The notes: generated from the letters alone by a model not told the origin. Shown: positions 23,421 through 35,147, counted from the stretch's first letter. The stretch is 64,000 bases of DNA from Pegea sp. RAD2-039 (GCA_034620365.1 JAQGEQ010000254.1:434001-498000); one strand, 5' to 3'. A program made the numbers and translations.

Positions 23421-24690
23421 AGGTGACAAAGATTATATCAGGTATTCTGGAAGAATAGTTTACTGAACTTAGCTGTGCATTAAACAAATTATAATCAACA
23501 ATGAAAAAGTCAGAAAAAGGATACTTAATGTTACAGATGCAAGTTTAAGGAGAATACTTGGTTGTCAATTATTCCAAAGCAAATGATTCGATAGAAAGGT
23601 AGGATAGGCATATGCACCATTTCGGTATTCAAAAAGTACTGAATTATTTATTTAAGATATCTACTTCAACCTTTCTATTTATATCTGTAATCGTTAATCT
23701 CTTATTTCACAAGTTTCCAGGTTTGTTTCTGAGTTATTCCTATATTTACAAAACATTTTTCATTTATCTCTTAGACGGCATACAACTTCACCGTTTCAAG
23801 AAGTTGTCAGTAAAATCCTAACTTAGTTAATATTTTACTTTTAAAATTCTATTCACAATAAAAGATCACTTTTGTTTGTTCTTTTGCATTTCACTGTGTT
23901 CTGCTTTATTTTTAAAATCATCAACCATAGCACATCAATTCATAATCAAAGCAGACATTATTATTTTTAAATTTTTCAAAGTGTCTTTAATAGAGAAAAG
24001 AATTCCAAATGATGTTCGCTTTCAGAAAAGTTGCATAAAATCATTAAAACGTGGAAAAAAACATTTTTTTGTAATTTTTATGTTTATACCAAAGAAATCA
24101 CCAACTAATAATACTTTTGATATTTCAAGTTTACTGTTTGTAAAATTATTATTCTATTTTCCCTAAATATAATATATGATGTTACATAGGATCCTCAAAC
24201 AAAATTCAAATTTTAGTTTACGTCTATGTCATTGTTTCTTTAAAAGTTTATATCTAATAGTACTCTCTATAGACCAAAATAGGACATTTACAGCAACAGA
24301 CAAAAGTGTTAGGATTGAATGTTTGGACAAACTCACCAAGTTGCTTACTTGTAAAATAAAAATAATAAAAAACAATATTTTTTTGTTTTCAGCTACATTA
24401 AAAGATTTTCAAATTCTGTAGCAAATTTTTAGCAGTTCAGTGAAATTCCTTAAATCCGTGTAATAAAAAATTGTGTTATCTTTGAAAACCTTAACCATTT
24501 TTATTGCTTTGAGGTTATAAATCATTATCATTCAACATCTTAAATTAAAAATATAGAACTTCATACTTTTTCAACAAAAAAAACATAAATAATAATGAAG
24601 CAAATGTTAGTATAATCAAGTTAATAAGCTTTTAAAACACTATCCGCGAAAGAAGTATCCTCTGTGATTCGGTTTGTTTGTTATATTACA
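23421..24690. repeat. Array module X copy 2 plus unique extension
   Basis: Positions 23421-23945 repeat 18541-19065. Beyond that the sequence is single-copy in the window and carries two modest plus frames (about 23882-24166 and 24176-24421), Lys/Phe/Ser-rich and 246-285 bp long. They resemble the 790-aa protein in composition and could be the tail of a related decayed gene, but no alignment could be made by eye. At about 24691 the sequence rejoins the 3' flank of the 790-aa gene in right-arm orientation. Confidence 0.5.
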
Positions 24691-24882
24691 AACCAATTAT
24701 TGATAATAAATTTTGTCACCCATTTTATCTTGGTATACAACTTTCTTGTTATTGTATACACGTATCATAAATTGAGAAAAGATGGAAGACCTATCTTTTA
24801 ATATTTGTTATTTTTCATCTGTGTTGTTTTCTGTAAATAACCGTATTTGTCGCAGCTAAGAACTAATCAAATAAATACAATT

Positions 24883-25985
24883 CTTGATTAGAGTCGTTTT
24901 AATAAATTCTAATTTTCTTTGTGTCCTTTTAGTCATCAGTTTACTTTCATATTTTATCGTTCGCCTCCGTAGCGTAGCATGTATCACACCCGCCTACACG
25001 CAGAAAGTTTCGGGTTCATGTCCCATGCCAACACATCTTTAAATTGCAACAAGAAAAAGTCTTTGAAGAGTTTGGGTAGAAAAGCCTCGTTAGTTCAGTT
25101 GTTAACACGATTTGTCGGAGAAATAAAACTCTGAATTAAAAGCTGGAGCTAGATCCTAGTAGGTAGATGTTATACTGTAGCTGTTGCGATGCCAGCATGG
25201 CGTAGCTGCATCAGTTTATGTGTTCCACTGCAAACTTTAATTTAGTGGAGAGTGGCACAACTGGATCTTTATCATTTTTACCTCGTCATATAAAATGGCC
25301 GATTTCAACTAAAACTTACTATTACTTTTTCGTCTAATTTTGTGATGTTTTTAGATTTGTGAATAATAATTCCATTTGTATGTACTGACCTTTAAAAAAG
25401 CTTTTCTTATGCAACAGTGTTGCAAAGATAAAAGTTTCTGGTAAACAAAATCATAAAAGTTCTGAAAGATATTTTGTAGCTCCTTTCTTATAATTTAAAT
25501 CAATTAAAGTTTGTTTAACAAACGAAACAAAAATTACAAGAATTGTATGAGATAATTTGAAATTGATATTACTGACAACAGTGAACAAAGCCATTCATAA
25601 AATTATATTTTTTCTGCTTTCAGAACAATACTCTTACAGATGAGGTCTGTGAAGACTTTGGTTGAAAAGTTCAGCTTTTTTAAGATCATTGAAATAAACA
25701 TTTTCATCAATAATGGTTGGTTTGGATGAAGTTTGAGTTTATATTTGATTTTTAAAATCTGTAAGGTTTGCGTGATGAGCCGCTGTGGTTGGTTTTACTT
25801 TCCTTATATCAAAGCCACTAATTAACTTCAATTAAAATTTATTTACACTTTGCTACGTTTGAGCCTTCTATTTTAGAATAGTTTAAACTCTAAAGAGATG
25901 CTTTTCAATTATAAAAGATTTTGTAAGGTGGAAGTTTAATACGATTAATTAACTTTGAACACAATATGTATACTTATATACTATT
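24883..25985. mobile_element. 1.1-kb insertion carrying a SINE
   Basis: Flanking sequence (ATAAATACAATTC before, ATATACTAATAACC after) is continuous in the right arm at about 31790-31810, so this block was inserted after the unit was duplicated, or lost from the other copies. It contains the tRNA-headed SINE at 24960-25300; the remainder to 25985 is AT-rich without a recognised element. I could not identify a target-site duplication. Confidence 0.6.
24960..25300 (+). mobile_element. tRNA-derived SINE, copy 1
   Basis: The head (about 24964-25034) has tRNA promoter boxes: box A-like TAGCGTAGCATGTATCAC and box B-like GGGTTCATGTCCC, with an anticodon-loop-like CGCCTACACGCAG between. It is not a functional tRNA, since the arms do not pair well. 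The body contains AACTCTGAATTAAAAGCTGG and GCCAGCATGGCGTAGCTGCA, shared with the copies at 45545-45790 and 61467-61935 on the minus strand. Confidence 0.7.
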
Positions 25986-26494
25986 ACTATTATTATTATA
26001 TACTAATAACCTTGTTTATATCAGATAAACTGAATCGATTTCTAGATGTTAAAAGACGGAAATAAATAAAACAAATTCTTAATTTGAATTTTAAGTTAAA
26101 AAAGATCAATAAAAATAAGATTGAAACTGTTCTTGCAGAATATAAAAAATCTCAATTAATATCAACCTGTTGAACTTTAGGTCACTTTTATAAAGTAAGG
26201 AGACATCACCTCTTTTAAGTTCATGCGATCACGTTTAATGATGCCTTACCCAGAGTATAGTTTTCGAGAAATTATTGGAGGTATTTTAGATATCACTTTA
26301 AGCTTGTGATTTATGAAGCCATAAAACGTTTTCTTGTCAGGTAAGTTTGCACTTTCTCTTCCTAAATAGAAATTAGAAATAGTTTTCTTGTAAGCTATAC
26401 AAATTTCATTGTACAAAGATTTGATGGAAGGGTCTGTTTTAGTTTGTTTGTATAGGAGTTTATAAATTGCTTGATTCGCTTGTTTAAATCACAA
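25986..26494 (+). repeat. 3' module fragment in right-arm orientation
   Basis: Matches 31800-32280 directly and 14600-14150 inversely. At about 26490 it stops and module 1 begins in the opposite (left-arm) orientation, an inversion junction inside the array. Confidence 0.65.
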
Positions 26495-27680
26495 TATCTC
26501 GGAGCTATTACTTATTAACTCTTTTTCGAGTAAGTTTAATAGAGTTAAGACTCAAATAGAAAAGCTCAATCACAGCGCTGTTTTTTAATCAAGCAAATGA
26601 TGAATATTTAATTTTGTGTTCATCTCCAATACGATTACAGAAAACAATATTTTCACTTCTTTATCTTATATAATTTCAACGACATTGCTTATAAGGGTTA
26701 ATACATCGAAGAGACTTCAATTACTTCGTCATCCTTATCTTTTATTAGTTTTATAATTTGATATTTTCTAATTACTGTAAGTTTTCTAGGTTTTGAATAG
26801 AAAAATTTTGTTGATTTGTTAGATATAATCTCAAAAAATTAATTAGGTTTGAGATAGAACGTGTGACAAAGAAAAGACAATGTATTTGACAACGATACAC
26901 CAAGAAACAAAATGAGAAACAAGAAGAAGGTGATCCTTTTTTAGAAGACTTTAATAAATAAATTAGTCAATCTAATTTAGTACAAGTAACTCTATAACAG
27001 ATTTTCAACAGGGTTGTGATAAATGAAATTGCAAGATGACATTGGAACCCTTATCTGTCTCGTGTTTTCTTCTTTTTCTATAGCAATTGATTTGGTTTTT
27101 GCTCACAAAATATGCACTATTGATAAGACTTTTCCGTGCTGCACGGATCTAATACAAGTTGATTTTTCAGCAAGAGTCTTACTTGATCTTTAAGCTCTTT
27201 GTTGGAAAACCTCTGTCTCTACAGCCAATTAGAATTGGATTGCAATACAGTTTATTTTCTTTGTTTTATTTTCTAATTCAGATAATAAATTATAGTTTTA
27301 AAATCACTTAAATATGATAAGTTCATTTTACTTTAATAAGTTTCAAGTTATAGTTTATATTCTATTTGAATAAGTGCTTATAAGTTGTGATAAAGTTAAT
27401 TTTAGAAACTGATTTGTATATTATATACTGTGGTTGGTGACAGTAAAAATCTTTGCGAAAACTATGGTGGTTCCAAATAAAACCAACAAGACCTTATGAT
27501 CAAATATAAAGAAAAATCCTGATAAAAATCCGCCACAATTTACTTCACAAGCTTAATAACATTTGAATATATATTATTGAATAATGATTATAAGTTGAAA
27601 TAAAATTATTTTTATTAATTGATTTGTACTTGTGATAAATTATTATATCCGATTAAGAAATCGATTCGATCCATTTGAGT
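26495..27680 (+). repeat. Array module 1, internal copy
   Basis: Same orientation as 12055-13300. Small deletions and substitutions are scattered through it, including a frameshift in the equivalent of the 78-codon frame. 27540-27760 then matches 33240-33480 inversely. Confidence 0.65.
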
Positions 27681-27810
27681 TGGTGGCACTAAAATAATTT
27701 TCCAGCAGAATAGTTTGATGAATAAAAATGCTGTTTTTAATAAACATCAAAATCTAGCAAGTAACTAATTCTTTCTTCCAGAATACCTGATATAATCTTT
27801 GTCACCTAGA

Positions 27811-27956
27811 TAAACAACTTTAGCAAGTAGCTATTTGAAATCATTTGTTTATTGAGTATTTTTTATTTGCTTAGATCTTTTTAAAATACAATTCTTTGAA
27901 TTAATAACTTTTTTTTGAAATATTCAAATTGACATCAAAACAAGTTGAGTAAATCA
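27811..27956 (-). repeat. Boundary repeat copy 4
   Basis: Inverse of copies 2 and 3. It marks the inner end of the right arm. Confidence 0.8.
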
Positions 27957-28084
27957 GTGTTGTTTGAATTGGATTAACTTGGGACAGTTTGCCTTCCTTA
28001 TTAGAAGTCTGGAAATTACTCTGCTGTCATAAGCAGACTGTAAATTTCTCCTAGAAATAAGTTAGAAACTAAATCTGAGATTTA

Positions 28085-28480
28085 CACTCTTAAACTAGGA
28101 AGTTGGAACTTCCGTACTATTACCACTGGTATGGATACAAACGTCAGTAGCATTCACGACTTCAGAAAAATTGTCATCATTAACAACAATCAACTAAAAG
28201 TCGATATTACCGTCTTCCAACATATAAGCCTCCAAGGCCAAGTCATTTGCCGGCCAAAGCTCCGTAATGAAAAAAGGCTACACCTTTTCTGTCAAGAAAG
28301 TCTGATAACGAAGCAGGGAATATGGGTTTGTTGTCAGTAGTCGAAGGTCTAGATGACAACGAAGGCATAAAAACTCACGCACTTTTGCATTTTCTTTGGA
28401 ATCAGAATCATCTACCACCAAGGCCCATATGACAGGTTCTAGAAGTATCCAGTTCATCCATTGATTTAGGCAAACTATAC
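28085..28480 (+). pseudogene. RTE-type LINE endonuclease fragment, unit C
   Basis: Right-arm counterpart of the endonuclease fragments upstream of copies A and B, with the 69-codon frame at 28131-28340 (MDTNVSSIHDFRKIVIINNN start). It is preceded by a degraded LGxWNxRT-like start, and its closing frame is disrupted. Confidence 0.6.
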
Positions 28481-28857
28481 ATTTTGGTACTGGTTTTTAA
28501 AAAGTATCTTTTATTAAAAATTTATTTCTAAGTGTTATAGGCTTTCAAAATAGTCTCAAAAAATCATTACAAAAGTTGTTAACAATTTTTGTTATTGAAA
28601 TGTTTGATTTTTTGCTCATAAAATAATCAATTCTTACAACTTTTGAAACTTTAGGGTTACTATACATAAAACTAATCAACTGCCTTTATTAAGCATACTT
28701 CAAAAATTCTTACAAATTCGTCAACTACTTTTATGTTGTCTTGTACAGTTAGAAGCCTCCTTAATAACTTTTATTTAACAACTTTTTTTTCTTGTATTAA
28801 ATACTTTTGACTAAACAGATTTGGGTTTAACTTATATCATAACTTTAAGTATTTGTT

Positions 28858-28865
28858 TATAAAAG
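28858..28865 (+). promoter_or_regulatory. TATA-like box upstream of 790-aa gene copy C
   Basis: TATAAAAG in a conserved upstream region, about 360 bp before the ATG. A donor-like AAG|GTTATT near 29148 and acceptor TGTTTTACAG near 29204 could define a 5'-UTR intron of about 55-60 bp, matching intron sizes seen in other genes of the window. Confidence 0.35.
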
Positions 28866-29222
28866 GCTGAATGAAAAGTTTTCAAGCTGTGTTATGTAAT
28901 CAGTTTTATTTATTATTTTAAAAGTTTGTTGTAAAAGATGAAGAGATGCTATTTTTTGTATCATATAAATTACACTCTATTCTTGTAGATTGACTCTTAC
29001 CTTAATTGTTTTAGCTTCTTGTATCAAAAGTAGATTTAAATTAATGTATTTATGTTGTTATTTACTTTTGCTTTTGATGTCATTTTTGATTATGTAGCTA
29101 AACTGATAAATTAATAATTGCAACAAATAAAGTTTAAACTAAAAGCAAGGTTATTTTTTTATTGTGTTTCCACATAATTAAAAACTGTTATTAACTGTTT
29201 TACAGACTATTAGTCACTAAGA

Positions 29223-31595
29223 ATGTCTAGTTCAAACGATATTCAATTTTCCAGATTTGTAAAACTTTGCAAGATAAAAGAAAACAACTTTTACATGTTG
29301 CAAGGAGATATATTTGATTACATTTTTACAAATGAAACAGGCATTGAACTGATCGAATTTCAACATCAATACAAACTTGATCATCTAGATGGTGATGTAT
29401 TTGATTGTATTTCTAGTTCACTGGTCAAGGATAATATTGCATTACCAGGATGTGTTTACTGGATTTCTCAGAATGGATATTTTGTTAATATCTATAAATT
29501 GAAAGATTTCAAAGTTAATAACTTTTCTTACAAAATAATTTTGGCCATAATCTTTCTTTATTTAGGAGTTGCATTAGTGAATAGCAAATCAGTAAGAATA
29601 CATTTCATTTGTTTGGAACTATTGAAAAATTGTTTAATCATTGCTGAGGGTTTGGAGTTGACTATAGTTCAACAAAAAATTAAAGTAATTGCTTTTTCCT
29701 GTTTTTTGTCACAAGTTATAAATGTGTTTAAAACAACATCAAAAGCAAATCTTAAAAAAAATAAAAAGATAATTTCTGAATTGATAAAAAAGTTTTCTTT
29801 ATCTTCATCTTCCTTCAACTTTTCACACAATCAATTTAGTTTGGTCAAGTTACAAACGTATCTGTCATTCTTAGATGGTTATGCTTGCAAAGTTATCAGC
29901 TTAAAAAAACAATGTTTTGGACACCAACTTTGTTACTTGCCAGTTTTTTTGAAAACATTCACATTAATTGAAGAACTCGTGATGTTCTGTGACTTGCTAT
30001 TATTCGTTCAATCTTCAAATGCAGATCAGTTATATATTTTTAGACAAACCGTTTGCTCAAAACGAATACACACATTGTGCAAAACTGAATTCAGCAATCA
30101 TGCAATTAAAACCGACAGATCTTTAATTACCACACTTTCGTCAGCTTTGGTTTGTTTTGATGGGCTGATAGAGCTAATTTGTTATTTGAAGTGTAAAAAC
30201 TTTGAAACAACAGAATGTAATAAGAATGTTGTAACTGGTTTATATGTAAACAAAACTTTGTACAAAAAATTAGATGTCAGTAGTTATGTGTGCGATTTGG
30301 AAGAAAGTCTTGAAGAAAACCACAAACAGTTTATTCTTATCAATGAAAATTTGAAATTTGTCATCAGCAAATTTTTCTTAGTCTCAGTATTAAGCTCAAA
30401 TATTTCTAAATGTTTGAAACTTCAAAACGTCTCAGGATCGAACTTTGACTGTAATAGAAAATTTTTTTTTCTGATTTGCTTAGCTTTTACAGTAAAGCGT
30501 TATTTGTTTTTATGTTTAGAAAAAGTATCAGATCAGAATGCTTTAAATCAGTCACAGGATTGTTTGCTAAATGAAGATTCTATGAACAACTTAGGTGGTG
30601 AAAATTGTTGTATCATCGATAAAAATGTTTATTTAATTGCTGATGAAGTCAAAAAATATAAAGAGCTGTTCATACAGGACTTGCCGTTTTTGCTATTTTG
30701 TTATTGTTTATATAAAGTTCTTCTGTGTTCAACATCAACAACTAACTTCAGACTTTTATGCCAATTTGAATTTCCGTTTGAATACACAAATTTCGAAATC
30801 GAAAAGACCCAATTCTCAACCTGCTATCTAGACCTAGTTTATTTCATTAATAAATTTCAGGATAGAAGAGATGAATGTTTTTTTAATTCAACTATTACCC
30901 TGTCACAGAGTGGTTTTTTAACGTTACCGAAATATTCCATTGCTCAATTATCCAAAACCCTTATAGAAAGGAAGCGCAATTTCAACAGTGGGTTTCAAGA
31001 ACAGCCGAGTAAAAAAAAAGATGAAATGCTTAAAAGGAAAATACTTAAGATTTTTTTAAATTCAATTTTTTCATTAAAACGTGAACTTTGCTTGTTTGCT
31101 GTGAATGCTCCAAAGTTTGTCGAATATACAGAAGACCCAAATTCAGTCGTAGAAATAATGGAAGAATTTTTTGTTATCACAATGGATAATGTGGATGGTA
31201 TTAAATGGAATAATGTCAGTTTAATTATGTTTGAAGGATGGCTTATACTGATAAGATATTTGATGAAAAAAACTCCAGATTCTGTTAACTTGGTTATTGG
31301 AAGCATAAACAAATTTTTTTGTTATTTAAAGAAACTGCCAAATATTTTGAAGGGCAAAATTACTATGTCTAATAAAGAATGTTTTTTTAAACTGATAACT
31401 TGCCTTAAAGTAACATTAACAGAAGTAAACAAAATTTGTTCTAACAACTCCATTTATAAACAGCAGTTGGAATTTTTATATAAATGCTGTTTGGTTATAC
31501 AAACCATTTCTAAAATCAATAAAGAAGAATTAAGTTTTGAAAACATTTTCGGTAACCTTCAAGATCTACCAGAAGACTTATATCTTAGTTCTTAG
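29223..31595 (+). CDS. 790-aa orphan protein, copy C (right arm)
   Basis: Third intact 790-codon copy, in the opposite orientation to A and B, starting MSSSNDIQFSRFVKLCKI and ending LPEDLYLSS. In residues 465-640 it is a mosaic: C-like and B-like text shared (KFQDRRDECFF, STITLSQSG), but A-like at KYSIAQLSKTL, with private changes (NSVVEIMEEFFVITMDN). Residues 1-464 carry few differences. AATAAA at 31653-31658, 57 bp after the stop, is a likely polyadenylation signal. Three copies keeping one reading frame in both orientations is hard to explain by chance; the biochemical role is unknown. Confidence 0.82.
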   Translation: MSSSNDIQFSRFVKLCKIKENNFYMLQGDIFDYIFTNETGIELIEFQHQYKLDHLDGDVFDCISSSLVKDNIALPGCVYWISQNGYFVNIYKLKDFKVNNFSYKIILAIIFLYLGVALVNSKSVRIHFICLELLKNCLIIAEGLELTIVQQKIKVIAFSCFLSQVINVFKTTSKANLKKNKKIISELIKKFSLSSSSFNFSHNQFSLVKLQTYLSFLDGYACKVISLKKQCFGHQLCYLPVFLKTFTLIEELVMFCDLLLFVQSSNADQLYIFRQTVCSKRIHTLCKTEFSNHAIKTDRSLITTLSSALVCFDGLIELICYLKCKNFETTECNKNVVTGLYVNKTLYKKLDVSSYVCDLEESLEENHKQFILINENLKFVISKFFLVSVLSSNISKCLKLQNVSGSNFDCNRKFFFLICLAFTVKRYLFLCLEKVSDQNALNQSQDCLLNEDSMNNLGGENCCIIDKNVYLIADEVKKYKELFIQDLPFLLFCYCLYKVLLCSTSTTNFRLLCQFEFPFEYTNFEIEKTQFSTCYLDLVYFINKFQDRRDECFFNSTITLSQSGFLTLPKYSIAQLSKTLIERKRNFNSGFQEQPSKKKDEMLKRKILKIFLNSIFSLKRELCLFAVNAPKFVEYTEDPNSVVEIMEEFFVITMDNVDGIKWNNVSLIMFEGWLILIRYLMKKTPDSVNLVIGSINKFFCYLKKLPNILKGKITMSNKECFFKLITCLKVTLTEVNKICSNNSIYKQQLEFLYKCCLVIQTISKINKEELSFENIFGNLQDLPEDLYLSS

Positions 31596-32278
31596 TAGTC
31601 TGAAAATAACTTGTATCTGTTGTTATAGTTAATTATAAAACCGATTATTGATAATAAATTTTGTCACCCATTTTATCTTGGTATACAACTTTCTTGTTAT
31701 TGTATACACGTATCATAAATTGTTTTATCTTTTTTTGTTTTCTGTAAATAACTGTATTTGTCGCAGCTAGGAACTAATCAAATAAATACAATTCGTAATA
31801 TACTAATAACCTTGTACATATCAGATAAACTGAATCGATTTCTAGATGTTAAAAGACGGAGATAAATAAAACAAATTCTTAATGTGAATTTTAAGTTAAA
31901 AAAGATCAATACAAATAAGTTTGAAACTGTTCTTGTACAAAAGAAAAAATCTCAATTAATATCAACCTGTTGAACTTTAGGTCACTTTTATAAGCAGACA
32001 TCACCTCTTTTAAGTCTTAGCAATCAAGTTTAATGATACCATACCTGGAGTAAAGTTTTCGAGAAATTATTGGAGGTATTTTAGATATCACTGTAAGTTT
32101 GTGATTTATGAAGCCAAAAAGAGTTTTCCTGTCAGGTGAGTTTGCACTTTCTCTTCCTAAATAGAAATTAGAAATAGTTTTCTTGTAAGCTATACAAAGG
32201 TCATTGTACAGAGATTTGATGGAAGGGTCTGTTTTAGTTTGTTTGTATAGAAGCTTTTAAATTGCTTGATTTGTTTGT
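31596..32278 (+). repeat. 3' module of unit C
   Basis: Inverse match of 14110-14753 in the left arm. Contains the gene C polyadenylation signal; otherwise AT-rich with no ORF. Confidence 0.65.
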
Positions 32279-32800
32279 TTAAAAAAAATTGAAATTTCTC
32301 AAGGATCGTGGTGGACCTCCAACTTTGTATTTGAAATCAGTCGGTTGTTCCTTCTGATGTTGATTATACGCATCTTTTAGAAGACGTTTATTTTCTAAGT
32401 GATAATCACACATGTCATGTGTTACTCTAATGCGCTCGAATTTTTTGTCAAGCCTTAGCTTATACAGCTCGGCAAGAAACTTGCGTTTGTTCCAACTTTT
32501 CTGAAAGGACACTTTCAACGGTCTTTGATGATCTGAGCTTTTCGCTCCAAGTCTAATCATTGATACATTTGGAATGTCCACAAAATTTTGAGAGCACATT
32601 TGGTTAAAATATTTACTGTCCTCATCTTTATTAGTCTCACAGATATTAAAGATGATGGCAATGTTTTCTCTGTCATCACGGCCCAATATAAGATTAGTGA
32701 GTGTTGGTGACCTTGATGATAAAAATTGCACCTTGCTAACATTTTTGTCGGGCAACCGAGGTACATATGACAGGTATCTTTGTAGAATCATCCAGTTCAT
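32279..32800 (-). pseudogene. LINE ORF1-like fragment, right arm
   Basis: A 173-codon frame that is the right-arm partner of 13582-14108, with the same KVSFQKSWNKRKFLAELYKL segment and VTHDMCDYHLENKRLLKDA. Here the 5' part (PRLPDKNVSKVQFLSSRSPT) is in frame further upstream than in the left arm, so the left-arm frameshift is not shared. No reverse transcriptase follows. Confidence 0.6.
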
Positions 32801-34560
32801 TCATTTAATAATCCATTAATTTAGACAAACTAAAAAAATGTTCGTTGATCTTGGCAACATCGTTGCCACTTTCAGATTTAAGTTTCCTATACTATTATTT
32901 TATTGCAGGGTTAGCAATTGCCATTGCAAACTTGTTTTGATGAAGTCGGTTTGTGAGAAGTTTTCTGTACGTTGAAACGTAAGGTCTTGCTACTTTTTTA
33001 GATCCACCATAGTTTTTACTTTCATGAAAAATTTCTAGTGTAACCAATAGAAATAGTTCGAATCGAACTTATATCCAGATAGAATAATTTACCAAAAGTA
33101 ATAGACAAATCATGTACTAAAAATAATTTCATCACAACATATAATAAATTATAATAATTAACTTATTCAAACATAATCGATAGAATCTTATCAAATAGAA
33201 GAATTATATCTTTAGAAGATTTAAACTTTCTTTCCTTCAATTGATTGAATGAGATTTAAAGATTTTAATATTTATTAAAAACAGGATTTTTATTCATCAA
33301 ACTATTCTGCTGGAAAATTATTTTAGTGTCATCAACTCAAATGGATCGAATCGATTTCTTAATCAGATAGAATAATTTATCACAAGTACAAATCAACTAA
33401 TAAAAATAATTTTATTTCAACTTATAATAATTAATCAATTATATATTATCAAATGTTATTAAGCTTGTGAAGTAAATTGTGTCGGATTTTTATCAGGATT
33501 TTTCTTTATATTTGATCATAAGGTCTTGTTGGTTTTATTTAGAACCACCATAGTTTTCCTAAAGATTTTTACTGTCACCAACCACAGTATATAGTATTCA
33601 AGTCAGTTTCTAAAAATAACTTTATCACAACTTATAAGCACTTATTCAAATAGAATATAAACTATAACTTGAAACTTATTAAAGTAAAATGAACTTATCA
33701 AATTTAAATGATTTTAAAACTATAATTTATTATCTGAACTAGAAAATAAAACAAAGAAACTGTATTGCAATCCAATTCTAATTGGCTGTAGAGACAGAGG
33801 TTTTCCAGCAAAGAGCTTAAAGATCAAGTAAGACTCTTGCTGAAAAATCAACTTGTATTAGATCTGTGCAGCACGGAAAAGTCTTATCAATAGTGCATAT
33901 TTTGTGAGCAAAAACCAAATCAATTGCTATAGAAAAAGAAGAAAACACGAGACAGATAAGGGTTCCATTGTCATCTTTCAACTGCATTTATCACAACCCT
34001 GTTGAAAATCTGTTAGAGAGTAACTTGTACTAAATTAGATTGACTAATTTATTTATTAAAGTCTTCTAAAGAAAGACAAAAAGGATGATGCCATCCACCT
34101 TCTTCTTGTTTCACATTTTGTTTCTTGGTGTATCGTTGTCAAATACATTATCTTTTTTTTGTCACACGTTCTATCTCAAACCTAATTAATTTTTTGAGAT
34201 TATATCTAACAAATCAACAAATTTTTCTATTCAAAACCTAGAAAACTTACAGTAATTAGAAAATATCAAATTATAAAACTAATAAAAGATAAGGATGACG
34301 AAGTAATTGAAGTCTTTTTCGATGTATTAACCCTTATAAGCAATGTCGTTGAAATTATATAAGATAAAGAAGTGAAAATATTGTTTTCTGTAATCGTATT
34401 GGAGATGAACACAAAATTAAATATTCATCATTTGCTTGATTAAAAAACAGCGTTGTGATTCAATATCAGCTTTTCTATTTGAGTCTTAACTCTATTAAAC
34501 TTACTCGAAAAAGAGTTAATAAGTAATAGTTCCGAGATTTTGTGAAATTGCCTAATATTT
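32801..34560 (-). repeat. Array module 1, right arm
   Basis: Inverse match of about 12055-13570. It includes an open 78-codon-equivalent frame around 34140-34362 on the plus strand. The 33130-33250 interval lacks a visible counterpart in the left arm, a small insertion or deletion between arms. Confidence 0.65.
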
Positions 34561-34713
34561 ATCTATTGTTTACAAAACTAAGTATTTCTATCAACTAACT
34601 ATTACTATATTCATATTTAATCATCACAAATCTTCAAATAAATTATATTTCAACTCATATTAGTTTGTTTGAACATTTTAGCAAGTAACTATTTGAAATT
34701 ATTTGTTTATTGA
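34561..34713 (-). repeat. Outer end of right arm with truncated boundary repeat
   Basis: Inverse of 11888-12055, ending ATTTGTTTATTGA at 34713. The left arm continues outward for another 84 bp of boundary repeat (11804-11887), absent here, so the two outer ends are not equivalent. Confidence 0.75.
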
Positions 34714-35147
34714 ATTAAATATATTATTAAAATAATTTAGGAGGTAGAATTTTGAAACTAACGATGAATGCTTGTTACGCTTTTACAGGATTTTTTGTGT
34801 CCCTAAATTATTAAATTTTATCTACTGAAGTTATCTAGTTAAAAATTTAGACGCATCACAAATCATGTTTTCGTTTTTCAAAATAATTTCTTTGAAGTTT
34901 GTTTGGATCAGACTTATAAAGAAATAATCAATCTTTAAGAGTAAGATAAACGTTTTTTTAGAAATATTTTTCGACTTTTCTTTTATTTGTAAATTTAATG
35001 TGAATTTACAATAAGATGTTTTATAAATTAGTACTTTATTATACTTGCAAGACTTTCAGCTTAACTTTAAACAAACTTCTTTTTTAAAACATCGAAAATA
35101 CGTTGTTTGATATAGTTTTATATAATAATAAAATATATACAATAAAT
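34714..35147. other. Intergenic AT-rich DNA
   Basis: No feature recognised between the right edge of the array and the LINE fragment. Confidence 0.6.

Larger units (their letters stand above)
11804..34713. repeat. About 23-kb inverted-repeat array carrying three 790-codon genes
   Basis: The left arm (11888 to about 18540) and right arm (34713 back to about 27811) match each other in inverse orientation nearly end to end. Each contains, from outside inward: an AT-rich module with a conserved 78-codon frame, an RTE ORF1-like fragment, a 3' module, a 790-codon gene, its promoter region, an RTE endonuclease fragment and a 130-150 bp boundary repeat. The spacer (18541-27810) holds a second tandem unit in left-arm orientation (gene 22009-19637), a further partial unit, an inserted SINE-bearing block (24883-25985) and a junction near 26490 where right-oriented and left-oriented pieces meet. 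The flanking 3' end of PRDM9 and the DNA after 34714 are not duplicated. An assembly error is possible but the copies differ at many positions. Confidence 0.88.

Noticed and set aside
24964-25034. Functional tRNA gene
   Set aside because: A and B boxes are present but stems do not pair properly and the sequence continues into a SINE body shared with two other sites.
11804-34713. LTR retrotransposon or Polinton-type element
   Set aside because: The boundary repeats are direct within arms, but no gag, protease, integrase, polymerase B or capsid-like frame is found, and the 790-aa protein shows none of these motifs.
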